Positions 8,663-17,460 of a stretch of 64,000 nucleotides of DNA are shown in pieces. Positions within the stretch are counted from its first letter, which is position 1, and each line of letters starts with the position of its first letter. Under the pieces are notes generated by a model. It did not search any database and was not told the origin of the DNA. It was given only the letters and a program-made list of their open reading frames with translations. The DNA comes from Limnohabitans sp. (GTDB lineage Bacteria; Pseudomonadota; Gammaproteobacteria; Burkholderiales; Burkholderiaceae_C). The stretch lies in assembly GCF_017848645.1 (NCBI RefSeq), contig NZ_JAFEIF010000011.1:51513-115512 (forward strand), in the 5' to 3' direction. The position numbers and the translations under genes are program-made.

Positions 8663-9163
8663 TCAGGGCTTGGCGGCCGAAGGAAACGGCCACGCAGCTT
8701 GAGGATTCAGAGTCGTTTGTGCAGCCGGGGCAGCGGGTGCTTTGGATGCCTTCTTTGCTGCTGGTTTTTTGGCCGCTTTTTTCACAACCGCTTTTTTGGC
8801 CGCTGGTTTTTTGGCTGCAGTTTTCTTGACTGCGGCTTTTTTGGCCGGTGCTGCTTTTTTGGCGGGAGCGGCTTTTTTCGCTACGGCTTTTTTGGCCGGT
8901 GCTGCCTTTTTCGCTGCTGGCTTTTTGGCTGCGGCTACTTTCTTGGCGGGAGCGGCTTTTTTGGCCGGTGCTGCTTTTTTGGCGGCTGGCTTTTTGGCTG
9001 CGACTGCTTTTTTGGCAGGAGCGGCTTTCTTAGCGGGAGCTGCTTTTTTGGCGGCGGGTTTCTTGGCTGCGGCTACTTTTTTAGCTGGAGCCGCTTTCTT
9101 GGCCGGTGCGGCCTTTTTCGCTGGAGCAGCTTTTGTTGCTGCTGCTTTTTTTGCAGTTGCCAT
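8663..9163 (-). CDS. Histone H1-like, Ala/Lys/Pro-rich DNA-binding protein
   Basis: The 166-residue product is almost entirely Ala, Lys and Pro, built from repeats of AAPAKK, AAAKKPAAKK and related units across residues 2-135, and ends in a non-repetitive tail (TTLNPQAAWPFPSAAKP). Such proteins resemble the C-terminal tail of histone H1 and the bacterial HctB/BpH1/AlgP proteins, which bind DNA and compact the nucleoid. I chose ATG 9163, which has GGAGA at about 9169-9173; an in-frame start 18 bp upstream lacks one. The repeats make its length prone to change by recombination or slippage. Confidence 0.9.
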   Translation of the reverse strand: MATAKKAAATKAAPAKKAAPAKKAAPAKKVAAAKKPAAKKAAPAKKAAPAKKAVAAKKPAAKKAAPAKKAAPAKKVAAAKKPAAKKAAPAKKAVAKKAAPAKKAAPAKKAAVKKTAAKKPAAKKAVVKKAAKKPAAKKASKAPAAPAAQTTLNPQAAWPFPSAAKP

Positions 9164-9273
9164 GATTTTCTCCTTGATCAAGTTGAGAACTCAACGGAAA
9201 GGGAACGCTTGGTGCTTGTTGGATTGCACAAAGCGATCCATGACATTGGGGAAGTCCCCAGTGCCATGAACGC

Positions 9274-9320
9274 GGAAAAGCCACACCGCCCAAAGTCCAA
9301 AGACTTTGTCGCGTGTGGCT
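9274..9320 (-). terminator. Terminator hairpin after nrdB
   Basis: On the minus strand GACTTTG pairs with CAAAGTC inside an outer stem of AGCCACAC with GTGTGGCT, followed by TTTT. It lies about 35 bp past the nrdB stop. Confidence 0.72.
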
Positions 9321-9355
9321 GGAAGAGGGGGGACATGGAAGGGTGGATCAGAAGA

Positions 9356-10495
9356 TCAGTCCCAGGACAAGGCCCCGCCGGTTTGGTATTCGATGACCCG
9401 GGTTTCAAAGAAGTTGCGTTCTTTTTTCAGGTCGATCATCTCGCTCATCCAGGGGAAGGGGTTCTCTTCGTTGGGGAAGAGGGCCTCCAGACCGATCTGG
9501 GTGGCGCGGCGGTTGGCGATGTAGCGCAAATAGCCTTTGAACATGGAAGCGTTCATGCCCAACACGCCACGGGGCATGGTGTCTTCTGCGTACTGGTATT
9601 CCAACTCAACCGCTTTGAGGAACAGGTCCTTGATTTCGGCTTTGAATTCGTTGGTCCACAGCTGTGGGTTCTCGAACTTGACGGTGTTGATCAGGTCAAT
9701 GCCGAAGTTGCAATGCATCGACTCGTCGCGCAGGATGTACTGGTATTGCTCGGCAGCACCGGTCATCTTGTTTTGACGACCCAAGGCCAGAATCTGGGTA
9801 AAGCCCACGTAGAAAAATAGGCCTTCCATCAAGCAGGCGAACACGATCAGCGACTTGAGCAAGGTCTGGTCGGCTTCAAGGGTGCCGGTCTTGAAGTGAG
9901 GGTCCATGATCACGTTGATGAACGGGATCAGGAATTCGTCCTTGTCACGGATCGATTTGACTTCGTTGTAAGCGTTGAAAATTTCGCTCTCGTCCAGACC
10001 CAATGACTCCACGATGTACTGGTAGGCGTGGGTGTGAATGGCTTCTTCAAATGCTTGACGCAACAGGAACTGGCGGCACTCGGGTGCTGTGATGTGGCGG
10101 TAGGTGCCCAGCGTGATGTTGTTGGCGGCCAGTGAATCGGCTGTCACGAAGAAGCCGAGGTTGCGCTTGACGATACGGCGCTCATCTTCGGTCAGACCGT
10201 TGGGGTCCTTCCACAAGGCGATGTCGCGGTTCATGTTCACTTCCTGCGGCATCCAGTGGTTGGCGCAGGTGGCCAGGTATTTTTCCCAAGCCCATTTGTA
10301 TTTGAAAGGCACCAGCTGGTTGACGTCGGTTTGGCCGTTGATGATGCGCTTGTCGGCGGCATTCATGCGGCGTGGTGCCGCAGGCGCAGCTGCGGCAGCC
10401 GACGGCGCAGCGCTGGCAGCAGCGCTGTCTGCACCAGTGAAGGAGGGCATTGCAGGTTGCAACGCGGGTTTGACTTGATCGTCCCAGGACAGCAT
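9356..10495 (-). CDS. nrdB: Ribonucleoside-diphosphate reductase beta subunit (R2)
   Basis: NrdB holds the dinuclear metal and radical that activate NrdA, which reduces NDPs to dNDPs. The 379-residue protein has the metal-ligand segments EEAIHTHAY and [10 protein letters not shown]. The residue aligned with the radical Tyr122 of the E. coli enzyme is Tyr in [12 protein letters not shown], so a tyrosyl radical is possible, although the surrounding sequence ([17 protein letters not shown]) is closer to Chlamydia-type R2 proteins, which have Phe there. An Ala/Pro-rich N-terminal extension (about residues 15-42) is unusual. It lies 141 bp after nrdA and is probably in the same operon. Confidence 0.95.
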   Translation of the reverse strand: MLSWDDQVKPALQPAMPSFTGADSAAASAAPSAAAAAPAAPRRMNAADKRIINGQTDVNQLVPFKYKWAWEKYLATCANHWMPQEVNMNRDIALWKDPNGLTEDERRIVKRNLGFFVTADSLAANNITLGTYRHITAPECRQFLLRQAFEEAIHTHAYQYIVESLGLDESEIFNAYNEVKSIRDKDEFLIPFINVIMDPHFKTGTLEADQTLLKSLIVFACLMEGLFFYVGFTQILALGRQNKMTGAAEQYQYILRDESMHCNFGIDLINTVKFENPQLWTNEFKAEIKDLFLKAVELEYQYAEDTMPRGVLGMNASMFKGYLRYIANRRATQIGLEALFPNEENPFPWMSEMIDLKKERNFFETRVIEYQTGGALSWD

Positions 10496-10636
10496 AAAAA
10501 ATTCCAGTTCTCAAATTATGAAAGCATGACCAAAAATTGCAAAGCCGTTCGTCCATTTAGGACGCAGGCTGCGCATGAAGTGTTGTGCCATTGCATCGAA
10601 CAGCGCACGTATATGCGCTGCGCGGTGCAAGGACCC

Positions 10637-13564
10637 TCACTGGCAAGCTTCGCAACCTGGATCGTCGATGGCGCAGAACTTGATATCGGTGGCAGGCGTT
10701 GCAGCCATTTGCGCTTGCGCGGCAGCGGCGGCGGCCTCGATGGCGCTCATGCCACTACCGGGTGCACCCGATGCGGACACCGCGTTGTGTGAGCCGGAAC
10801 TCACGGTGGATTTTTCAACTTGCGTGGCGCTCGAGGTGCGCAGGTAGTAGGTGGTTTTCAAGCCGCGCAACCAAGCGAGCTTGTAAGTGTCGTCGAGTTT
10901 CTTGCCCGATGCACCAGCCATGTAAATGTTCAGCGATTGCGCCTGGTCAATCCACTTTTGGCGACGCGCTGCGGCCTCAACCAACCAGGTGGTTTCAACT
11001 TCAAACGCGGTGGCGTACAAGGCCTTGATGTCTTGGGGCACGCGGTCGATGGGGCGCAGCGAGCCGTCAAAGTGTTTCAGGTCCATGACCATCACGTCGT
11101 CCCACAAACCCAGACGCTTCAAGTCCCGCACCAGGTAGCTGTTGATGACGGTGAACTCGCCAGACAGGTTGGACTTGACCGACAGGTTGCCAAAGCAAGG
11201 CTCGATCGAGGCGTCCACACCAATGATGTTGGAGATGGTGGCGGTGGGCGCAATGGCCACGCAATTGGAGTTGCGCATGCCGTCTGCCTTGATTTTCTGG
11301 CGCAGGGCGTCCCAGTCCAGCGTGGACGAACGGTCCACTTCCACATAGCCGCCGCGCTCGCGTGCCAGCAAGTCGATGGTGTCCAAAGGCAAGATGCCCT
11401 GGTCCCACAAAGAGCCCTTGTAGCTGGAGTACTGGCCGCGCTCTTTGGACAACTCGGTCGAGGCCCAGTAAGCGTAGTAGCAGATCGCTTCCATCGACTG
11501 GTCGGCAAACTCCACAGCCGCTTGCGAGGCGTAAGAGATGCGCATCTCATACAGCGAATCCTGGAAGGCCATCAGGCCCAGGCCCACAGGGCGGTGGCGG
11601 ATGTTGGAGTCGCGGGCTTTTTTGACCGCGTAGTAGTTGATGTCGATCACGTTGTCCAGCATGCGCATGGCCGTGGAGATGGTCTTTTTCAGCTTGTCGT
11701 GGTCGAGGACCTTGCCGCTGGCGCTGTCCTTGAGGTGGCGTGAGAGGTTGACCGAGCCCAGGTTGCAGACGGCGGTTTCGGTGTCGCTGGTGTTGAGCGT
11801 GATTTCAGTGCACAGGTTGGACGAGTGCACCACACCTGCGTGCTGCTGGGGCGAGCGCACGTTGCAGGCGTCCTTGAAGGTGATCCAGGGGTGGCCGGTC
11901 TCGAACAGCATCGACAGCATCTTGCGCCACAGGTCGGTGGCGGGCAGTTTCTTGCTGGGCTTGATCTCGCCGCGCTCTGCTTTGGCCTCGTAGGCGGTGT
12001 AGGCTTTTTCGAAATCTGCCCCGAATTTGTCGTGCAGATCCGGGCAGTCCGACGGCGAGAACAAGGTCCAGTCGCCTTTTTCCATGACGCGGCGCATGAA
12101 CAGGTCGGGGATCCAGTTGGCCGTGTTCATGTCGTGTGTGCGGCGGCGGTCGTCGCCGGTGTTCTTGCGCAGCTCCAGGAACTCTTCGATGTCCAGGTGC
12201 CAGGTTTCCAGGTAGGTGCAGACCGCGCCTTTGCGCTTGCCGCCCTGGTTGACGGCGACAGCGGTGTCGTTGACCACTTTGAGGAAAGGTACCACGCCTT
12301 GGGATTCACCGTTGGTGCCCTTGATGTGCGAGCCCATGGCGCGCACACGGGTCCAGTCGTTGCCCAGACCGCCCGCGAACTTGGACAGCAAGGCGTTTTC
12401 CTTGATGGACTCGTAAATGCCGTCCAGGTCGTCGGGCACGGTGGTCAGGTAGCAGCTCGACAGTTGGGGGCGCAAGGTGCCGCTGTTGAACAGCGTGGGG
12501 GTAGACGACATGAAGTCGAACGAAGACAGGACTTCATAGAACTCGATGGCGCGGGCTTCGCGGTCGGTCTCGTTGAGCGAGAGGCCCATGGCCACACGCA
12601 TGAAGAAAGCCTGCGGCATTTCGATGCGCTGCTTGCGCACGTGCAGGAAGTAGCGGTCGTACAAGGTCTGCAGGCCCAGGTAATCGAACTGAAGGTCTCG
12701 CTCGGGCTTGAGGGCTTCAGCCAGTTTCTTCAGGTCAAACTGGGCCAACTTGGCGTCCAGCAGGTCGTTGTCGATGCCTTTTTTGATGAACTGAGGAAAG
12801 TAATTGATGTACTCATCGGCCATCTGGTCCTGTGTCACTTCTTTGCCCAGGATTTCCTTGGCAATGGTGTGCATGAGCAAGCGGGCGGTGACGTAGGTGT
12901 AGTCAGGGTCTTTTTCGATCAAGGTACGCGAAGCCAGGATGGAGGCCTTGTACACCTCTTCCATGGGCACGCCGTCGTACAGGTTGCGCATGGTCTCGGC
13001 CAGGATGGGCTCGGGGTTCACGTCTTGGCCCAAACCGGCGCAGGCGTTGACCATGAGGGACTTGAGGTAGTTCAGGTCCAGGGCCATGCGTTTGCCCTGG
13101 TCGATCACGTGCAAGGCAGGCTCTTGAGGGGCGGAGGCCACAGTTTGGGGTTGTTGGCTGCGCTCTTGGGTGCGGCGTTCGCGGTACAGCACGTAGGCGC
13201 GGGCCACTTCGTGGTTGCTGCTGCGCATCAGGCCCAATTCGACCTGGTCTTGCACGTCTTCAATGTGGAAAGTGCCGCCACCGGGGCGTGAGCGCATCAG
13301 GGCGCGCACCACGTTCTGGGTCAGTTCTTCGACCACTTCGCGCACGCTGGCAGAAGCGGCCCCTTGGGTGCCGTGCACCGCCAGGAAGGCTTTCATCATG
13401 GCCACGGCAATCTTGTTGGGCTCGAAGGGCACCACGGCGCCATTGCGGCGGATGATCTGGTAATGGTTGAGGGGGTGCACTGTGGCAGCGCCAGCCCGTT
13501 CAGCGGGCAGGCTCATCAGGCCGGAGGACGTGGGGGGGATGGTCAGGTCAGTTTGCATGGTCAT
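10637..13564 (-). CDS. nrdA: Ribonucleoside-diphosphate reductase alpha subunit (R1)
   Basis: NrdA carries the substrate and allosteric sites of class I ribonucleotide reductase. The product is about 975 residues, longer than the E. coli enzyme (about 760). It has an N-terminal ATP-cone (IIRRNGAVVPFEPNKI), active-site segments SSCYLTT, NLCTEI and AVCNLGSVNLS, and the C-terminal redox pair CEAC. I chose ATG 13564; a TTG in the same frame at 13597 would add 11 residues, and a second ATG lies at 13558. Two NrdR-type operators lie 81-128 bp upstream of the start. nrdB follows. Confidence 0.96.
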   Translation of the reverse strand: MTMQTDLTIPPTSSGLMSLPAERAGAATVHPLNHYQIIRRNGAVVPFEPNKIAVAMMKAFLAVHGTQGAASASVREVVEELTQNVVRALMRSRPGGGTFHIEDVQDQVELGLMRSSNHEVARAYVLYRERRTQERSQQPQTVASAPQEPALHVIDQGKRMALDLNYLKSLMVNACAGLGQDVNPEPILAETMRNLYDGVPMEEVYKASILASRTLIEKDPDYTYVTARLLMHTIAKEILGKEVTQDQMADEYINYFPQFIKKGIDNDLLDAKLAQFDLKKLAEALKPERDLQFDYLGLQTLYDRYFLHVRKQRIEMPQAFFMRVAMGLSLNETDREARAIEFYEVLSSFDFMSSTPTLFNSGTLRPQLSSCYLTTVPDDLDGIYESIKENALLSKFAGGLGNDWTRVRAMGSHIKGTNGESQGVVPFLKVVNDTAVAVNQGGKRKGAVCTYLETWHLDIEEFLELRKNTGDDRRRTHDMNTANWIPDLFMRRVMEKGDWTLFSPSDCPDLHDKFGADFEKAYTAYEAKAERGEIKPSKKLPATDLWRKMLSMLFETGHPWITFKDACNVRSPQQHAGVVHSSNLCTEITLNTSDTETAVCNLGSVNLSRHLKDSASGKVLDHDKLKKTISTAMRMLDNVIDINYYAVKKARDSNIRHRPVGLGLMAFQDSLYEMRISYASQAAVEFADQSMEAICYYAYWASTELSKERGQYSSYKGSLWDQGILPLDTIDLLARERGGYVEVDRSSTLDWDALRQKIKADGMRNSNCVAIAPTATISNIIGVDASIEPCFGNLSVKSNLSGEFTVINSYLVRDLKRLGLWDDVMVMDLKHFDGSLRPIDRVPQDIKALYATAFEVETTWLVEAAARRQKWIDQAQSLNIYMAGASGKKLDDTYKLAWLRGLKTTYYLRTSSATQVEKSTVSSGSHNAVSASGAPGSGMSAIEAAAAAAQAQMAATPATDIKFCAIDDPGCEACQ

Positions 13565-13644
13565 CTTTGTGTTTATGGTCTGGGTTGAATCGGTCAAAAA
13601 GCCGTGAAATACGGCTCAGGCCTGTTTGTGAGAATTTGTAACGG

Positions 13645-13660
13645 ACACTATATCTGGTGT
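13645..13660 (-). promoter_or_regulatory. NrdR box 1 upstream of nrdAB
   Basis: The 16-mer ACACTATATCTGGTGT is an imperfect palindrome matching the known NrdR operator pattern (acaC-A/T-AtATaT-A/T-gtgt). Its start is 32 bp, about three helical turns, from the second box, the spacing typical of paired NrdR sites. NrdR represses ribonucleotide reductase genes in response to ATP/dATP. Confidence 0.8.
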
Positions 13661-13676
13661 CTGGGGTCATGACAAG

Positions 13677-13692
13677 CCACTACAGGTAGTGT
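13677..13692 (-). promoter_or_regulatory. NrdR box 2 upstream of nrdAB
   Basis: CCACTACAGGTAGTGT has the same inverted-repeat layout as box 1 but a weaker centre. The 32-bp phase with box 1 supports cooperative binding of NrdR. The promoter itself could not be placed with confidence. Confidence 0.7.
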
Positions 13693-13966
13693 ACCGGCTC
13701 AAGATGGGCTGCGGAGCGAAAGTACAAGGCTTGGGTTTTGTGCGCGGCGTGAGAATGGGCTTTTCAGAGGCTGAAATAAGCCGCTGAAAATCAACAAGAG
13801 ACGGGCTTGAGCGGTTGAAGCTCAGTTGCAATGCGACTTCCAAGGGTTTTTCAGGCTCAAACGCTCGTTTTACGGCCCTGCCAAGCGTGGGCTGCTGGAT
13901 TCAGAAACTGATGAAATGTTCGGATAAATGTAAAAAAAGCTAAAAAATATTTTTTTGTGTGTCGCA
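13693..13966. other. Intergenic region between nrdA and ampD, no gene seen
   Basis: With the NrdR sites, the gap between nrdA and ampD is 402 bp. No ORF with coding character, tRNA or strong hairpin is visible here. A very AT-rich stretch at about 13930-13955 (A7-GCT-A6-T-A-T7) lies just past the ampD stop and could act as a weak terminator on the minus strand or as an H-NS-type binding site; both are guesses. Confidence 0.5.
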
Positions 13967-14557
13967 TCAAAAGCACAAGGGGAAACACTGATTTGGCAGT
14001 TCGACAGCTGCCTTCAGCCGCATCCAGTCAAAACCCACCCCCGGATCGTGTTTGCGGCCCGGCGCGATGTGCTCATGGCCGGCGATGTGCGCGATCGGGT
14101 AGTGCCGGTGCAAGGCCAGGCACAGTCGGCTCAGTTGCTCGTATTGGGCGTCCTCGAACACATCGCCCTCCAGGCCTTCGAGCTCGATACCGATCGAGTC
14201 GTCATTGCATTGGGGGCGTCCTCTGTACTCGGACTGCCCGGCATGCCAGGCCCGATCGTCGGCGCTGACAAACTGCCACAGGCTGCCGTCCCGCCGGATG
14301 TAGAAGTGCGAGGACACCTGCAGGCCTCGAATTTGAGAGAAATACGGATGCGCATCCCAATCCAGCTGGTTGGTGAACAGCGCTTGCACCTCCTGGCCGC
14401 CGTATTGGCCGGGCGGCAGGCTGATGGAGTGGATGACGAGCAAATCGATGCAAGCACCTGCGGGCCTGGGGCCAAAGTTGGGCGAATCCAGCCTGAGGGC
14501 GGGCGCGTACCAGCCCTGGTCCCAAAGGTGAGAGGGTTCGGCGACGTGGTCAGGCAT
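13967..14557 (-). CDS. ampD: 1,6-anhydro-N-acetylmuramyl-L-alanine amidase AmpD
   Basis: AmpD is the cytosolic zinc amidase of murein recycling; it cuts the peptide from anhydro-MurNAc. The 196-residue product has the zinc ligands His43 (LLVIHSISLPPG), His161 (GHEHIAPGRK) and Asp171 (HDPGVGFDW), plus the FEDAQYEQL segment. I chose ATG 14557 because the conserved start lies there; the open frame extends further upstream with Pro/Arg-rich sequence that overlaps the next gene and is not conserved. It probably forms an operon with the two genes upstream on this strand. Confidence 0.95.
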   Translation of the reverse strand: MPDHVAEPSHLWDQGWYAPALRLDSPNFGPRPAGACIDLLVIHSISLPPGQYGGQEVQALFTNQLDWDAHPYFSQIRGLQVSSHFYIRRDGSLWQFVSADDRAWHAGQSEYRGRPQCNDDSIGIELEGLEGDVFEDAQYEQLSRLCLALHRHYPIAHIAGHEHIAPGRKHDPGVGFDWMRLKAAVELPNQCFPLCF

Positions 14558-14609
14558 GCTTGGGCGTGGTCGGTGGCGGTGGTCGGGCTCTGCAGGCAGG
14601 CCCGGGGTG

Positions 14610-14852
14610 TCACACCGGGTTGCGGTCTTGTGCGGCTGCGCGGTGTTCGGTGCTGCAGTACAGCCCCTTTTCACCCGTGACGGCTTCGTCTTGCGGCAGG
14701 TGGATGCCGCAATGCAGGCAGACCGCCATGTTGGCGGGGGTGGCCGGAGTGGCCGGGGGTTGGGCTTGGGCGGCGTCTGAGTTGACGCGGCGGCTGCGTT
14801 TGAAGACCCAGATCGCCAATACAATGACCAAGAGCCAAATCAGGTATTTCAT
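14610..14852 (-). CDS. Small PP0621-like membrane protein with C-terminal Cys motif
   Basis: The 80-residue product has one N-terminal membrane helix (KYLIWLLVIVLAIWVFK, residues 2-18), a Pro/Ala linker and a C-terminal metal-binding-like segment with CLHC (residues 45-48) and a later Cys (C66, in LYCSTEHR). Small proteins of this type are common in beta- and gammaproteobacteria and have no assigned function. The start overlaps the stop of the upstream ccsA/ypjD-like gene by 4 bp, so the two are probably coupled. Confidence 0.85.
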   Translation of the reverse strand: MKYLIWLLVIVLAIWVFKRSRRVNSDAAQAQPPATPATPANMAVCLHCGIHLPQDEAVTGEKGLYCSTEHRAAAQDRNPV

Positions 14853-15652
14853 CCCACGCGTCCAATCAAGACTTCCAGCACAAAGCGCGAACCCGCGTAA
14901 GACAGCAGCAGCAAGCCCGCGCCGATGTAGAGCACCCGCACGGCGCGGCGGCCCCGCCAGCCCCATTGGCTGCGGCCCACCAGCAAGGTGGCAAAGGTGA
15001 GCCAGGACAGGACGGCAAAGACGCGTTTGTGGTCCCATCGCCAACCGGTGTGGCTTTGGCCATACAGCGCCTCGCCAAACAGGGCACCCGCCACCAAAGT
15101 GGCTGTCAGCAGGGCAAAGCCGGCCGCTACAAAGCGAAAGGTCAGTCGCTCCAGTGTCAACAGCGGCAGGCCGCTGGAGCCTTCGTGGGCCTGGCGGATG
15201 TCATGCTCCGTGCGGGTCATCATCCAGGCGTGCACCACGGCGGCTGCAAACATGCCATAGGCCGATAAACCCAGCGCAAAGTGCAGGGGCAGCCAGGCCG
15301 AAGCCTGGGTGGTGATCAAGGTGCCCGGAAACACCCAGGCCAGCACCACGGTGAGGGCGCCTAAGCTGCCCACGGCCCAGCGGGCCTTGAGTTTGGGGAA
15401 AAACTGGGTCTCAATCATGTAGGCCGTGACCACCAGCCAGGCGGTGACCGACAGCGCCGGGGCAAAGCCAAAACGCACCGGCCCCATCAACAGCACCAGC
15501 AAACTGATGGCGTGCAAGGCCCAAGCCAGCCAAAGCAGGCGGCGCGCGTGCACATCGCTCAGGCGGCGGGGCACCAAAGCGGGCAAGGCATAGATCAGGG
15601 CTGCCAATGCCGAGAAGGGCAGCGTCCACAAAGGCGCACTCGCTAAAATCAT
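14849..15652 (-). CDS. YpjD/CcsA-like cytochrome c assembly family membrane protein
   Basis: The 267-residue protein is almost entirely membrane helices (about eight) and has the tryptophan-containing WRWDHKR motif typical of the CcsA/CcmC/YpjD family, with conserved histidines as possible haem ligands (for example LPLHFALGLSAYG). The CcsA family handles haem for cytochrome c maturation; YpjD members next to ffh are poorly characterised. It diverges from ffh across 77 bp, an arrangement seen in many proteobacteria, and is followed by the PP0621-like gene and ampD. Confidence 0.9.
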   Translation of the reverse strand: MILASAPLWTLPFSALAALIYALPALVPRRLSDVHARRLLWLAWALHAISLLVLLMGPVRFGFAPALSVTAWLVVTAYMIETQFFPKLKARWAVGSLGALTVVLAWVFPGTLITTQASAWLPLHFALGLSAYGMFAAAVVHAWMMTRTEHDIRQAHEGSSGLPLLTLERLTFRFVAAGFALLTATLVAGALFGEALYGQSHTGWRWDHKRVFAVLSWLTFATLLVGRSQWGWRGRRAVRVLYIGAGLLLLSYAGSRFVLEVLIGRVG

Positions 15653-15729
15653 GAGTCCGAGTTTAGCCTTTCAGGCGCTGCCGCTGGGGCTTCGCCAACA
15701 CGCTTGACCGGTTTTTTCTGGATTCCCCC

Positions 15730-17115
15730 ATGGCCTCCGCCCTGACCGACAAACTCTCACGCCTCGTTAAGACACTCAGCGGACAGGCCCGCATCACCGA
15801 ATCGAATGTGGCCGACATGCTGCGCGAGGTGCGCATGGCCTTGCTCGAAGCCGATGTGGCCTTGCCGGTGGTGCGCGATTTCATCGCCCGCGTGAAGGAA
15901 AAAGCCCTGGGCCAAGAGGTCATGGGCTCACTCAAGCCTGGCCAGGCCTTGGTGGGTGTGGTCAACCGCGAATTGGCCGCCACCATGGGCGAGGGCGTGT
16001 CCGACATCAACCTGGCTGCCCAGCCACCCGCCGTGATCCTGATGGCCGGTCTGCAAGGGGCTGGTAAAACCACCACCACCGCCAAGCTGGCCAAGCACCT
16101 GATTGAAAAGCGCAAAAAGAAAGTGCTCACGGTCTCGGGCGACGTGTACCGCCCTGCGGCGATTGAACAGCTCAAGACCGTCACCGCGCAAGCTGGTGCC
16201 GAATGGTTCCCCAGCTCGCCTGACCAAAAACCGATCGACATTGCACGCGCCGCCATCGATTACGCCCGCAAGCACTTTTTTGATGTGCTGCTGGTCGACA
16301 CGGCCGGTCGCTTGGCGATTGACGAAGCTTTGATGGCCGAAATCAAGGCGCTGCATGCTGAACTCAAGCCTGTTGAAACCCTGTTCGTGGTGGACGCCAT
16401 GCAGGGTCAGGACGCGGCCAACACCGCCCGTGCCTTCAGTGATGCCTTGCCGCTCACCGGCATTGTGCTCACCAAATTGGATGGCGATTCACGTGGCGGT
16501 GCGGCCCTGTCGGTGCGCCAGATCACGGGCGTGCCCATCAAGTTTGCGGGTACGAGTGAAAAAATTGACGGCCTGGAAGTGTTCGACGCCGAGCGCCACG
16601 CAGGCCGGGTGCTGGGCATGGGCGACATCGTGGCCCTGGTCGAGCAGGTCACGGCCGGTGTGGACATGGAGGCCGCGCAAAAACTGGCGTCCAAGGTCAA
16701 GAGTGGCGGCAGTTTTGACTTGAACGACTTTCTGGCACAGATCCAGCAGATGAAGCAAATGGGCGGTTTGTCGAGCCTGATGGACAAGCTGCCCAGCCAG
16801 CTGACGGCCAAAGCCGGATCGATGGACATGGACAAGGTCGAAAAAGACATTGGCCGCAAGCAAGGCATCATCCACAGCATGACGCCCCAAGAGCGCAAAA
16901 AACCTGAGCTGATCAAAGCCACCCGCAAGCGCCGCATTGCTGCTGGCGCGGGCGTTCAGGTGCAAGACGTGAACCGCATGCTCAAGGAGTTTGAGCAGAT
17001 GCAGGACATGATGAAAAAAATGTCCGGCGGCGGCATGATGAAGATGATGAAACGCATGGGCGCCATGAAAGGCATGATGGGCGGCGGCGGGGGCTTCCCC
17101 GGCATGCCGCGCTGA
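15730..17115 (+). CDS. ffh: Signal recognition particle protein Ffh
   Basis: Ffh binds 4.5S RNA and signal peptides and hands ribosomes to the FtsY receptor. The 461-residue protein has the N-domain, the GTPase motifs GLQGAGKTT (residues 107-115), DTAGR and TKLDGDSRGGA, and the methionine-rich M domain at the C-terminus (MMKKMSGGGMMKMMKRMGAMKGMM). Length and motifs are normal. It is divergent from the YpjD-like gene. Confidence 0.98.
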   Translation: MASALTDKLSRLVKTLSGQARITESNVADMLREVRMALLEADVALPVVRDFIARVKEKALGQEVMGSLKPGQALVGVVNRELAATMGEGVSDINLAAQPPAVILMAGLQGAGKTTTTAKLAKHLIEKRKKKVLTVSGDVYRPAAIEQLKTVTAQAGAEWFPSSPDQKPIDIARAAIDYARKHFFDVLLVDTAGRLAIDEALMAEIKALHAELKPVETLFVVDAMQGQDAANTARAFSDALPLTGIVLTKLDGDSRGGAALSVRQITGVPIKFAGTSEKIDGLEVFDAERHAGRVLGMGDIVALVEQVTAGVDMEAAQKLASKVKSGGSFDLNDFLAQIQQMKQMGGLSSLMDKLPSQLTAKAGSMDMDKVEKDIGRKQGIIHSMTPQERKKPELIKATRKRRIAAGAGVQVQDVNRMLKEFEQMQDMMKKMSGGGMMKMMKRMGAMKGMMGGGGGFPGMPR

Positions 17116-17116
17116 T

Positions 17117-17446
17117 TCAGTACTGGCTTGCGGGCAGCGTGACCTGCAGGCCGTCCAGCTCTGGGGTGAGCATGATCTGGCACGACAGGCGACTGCCCGG
17201 CTCGCGCGTTTGGGCGGTGAAGGCCAGCATGCCGTCTTCGTCGCCGGTCATGGCTGGCAACTTCGCCAGCCAGTCCCCTGGCACCACCACATGACAAGTC
17301 GCGCAGGTGAGCAGCCCGCCGCAGTCGGCCTGGATGCCGGGCAAATTGGCATCGACTGCGGCCTGCATCAGGCTTTGGCCAGGCGCGGCTTGCAAGGTGT
17401 GGGCGGCTTGTGCCGGGTTGTGAGGGTGCAGGTGGATGGTGATCAT
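17117..17446 (-). CDS. [2Fe-2S] ferredoxin, adrenodoxin/putidaredoxin-like
   Basis: The 109-residue product has the cluster-binding pattern CGGLLTCATCHV (C-x5-C-x2-C) with a fourth Cys in SRLSCQIML, the spacing of ferredoxins that feed P450s and oxygenases. It is the last gene of a three-gene operon after the Rieske oxygenase and the glutamine-synthetase-like gene, so it probably supplies electrons to that oxygenase. ATG 17446 lies 14 bp past the upstream stop; a TTG at 17464 is possible but less likely. No ferredoxin reductase gene is present nearby. Confidence 0.9.
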   Translation of the reverse strand: MITIHLHPHNPAQAAHTLQAAPGQSLMQAAVDANLPGIQADCGGLLTCATCHVVVPGDWLAKLPAMTGDEDGMLAFTAQTREPGSRLSCQIMLTPELDGLQVTLPASQY

Positions 17447-17460
17447 GTTCAAAAGGTTTT

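Noticed and set aside
8699..9820. Cys/Phe/Gly-rich open frame opposite the histone-like gene
   Set aside because: It is the complement of AAPAKK repeats; composition follows from that repeat and not from a real protein.
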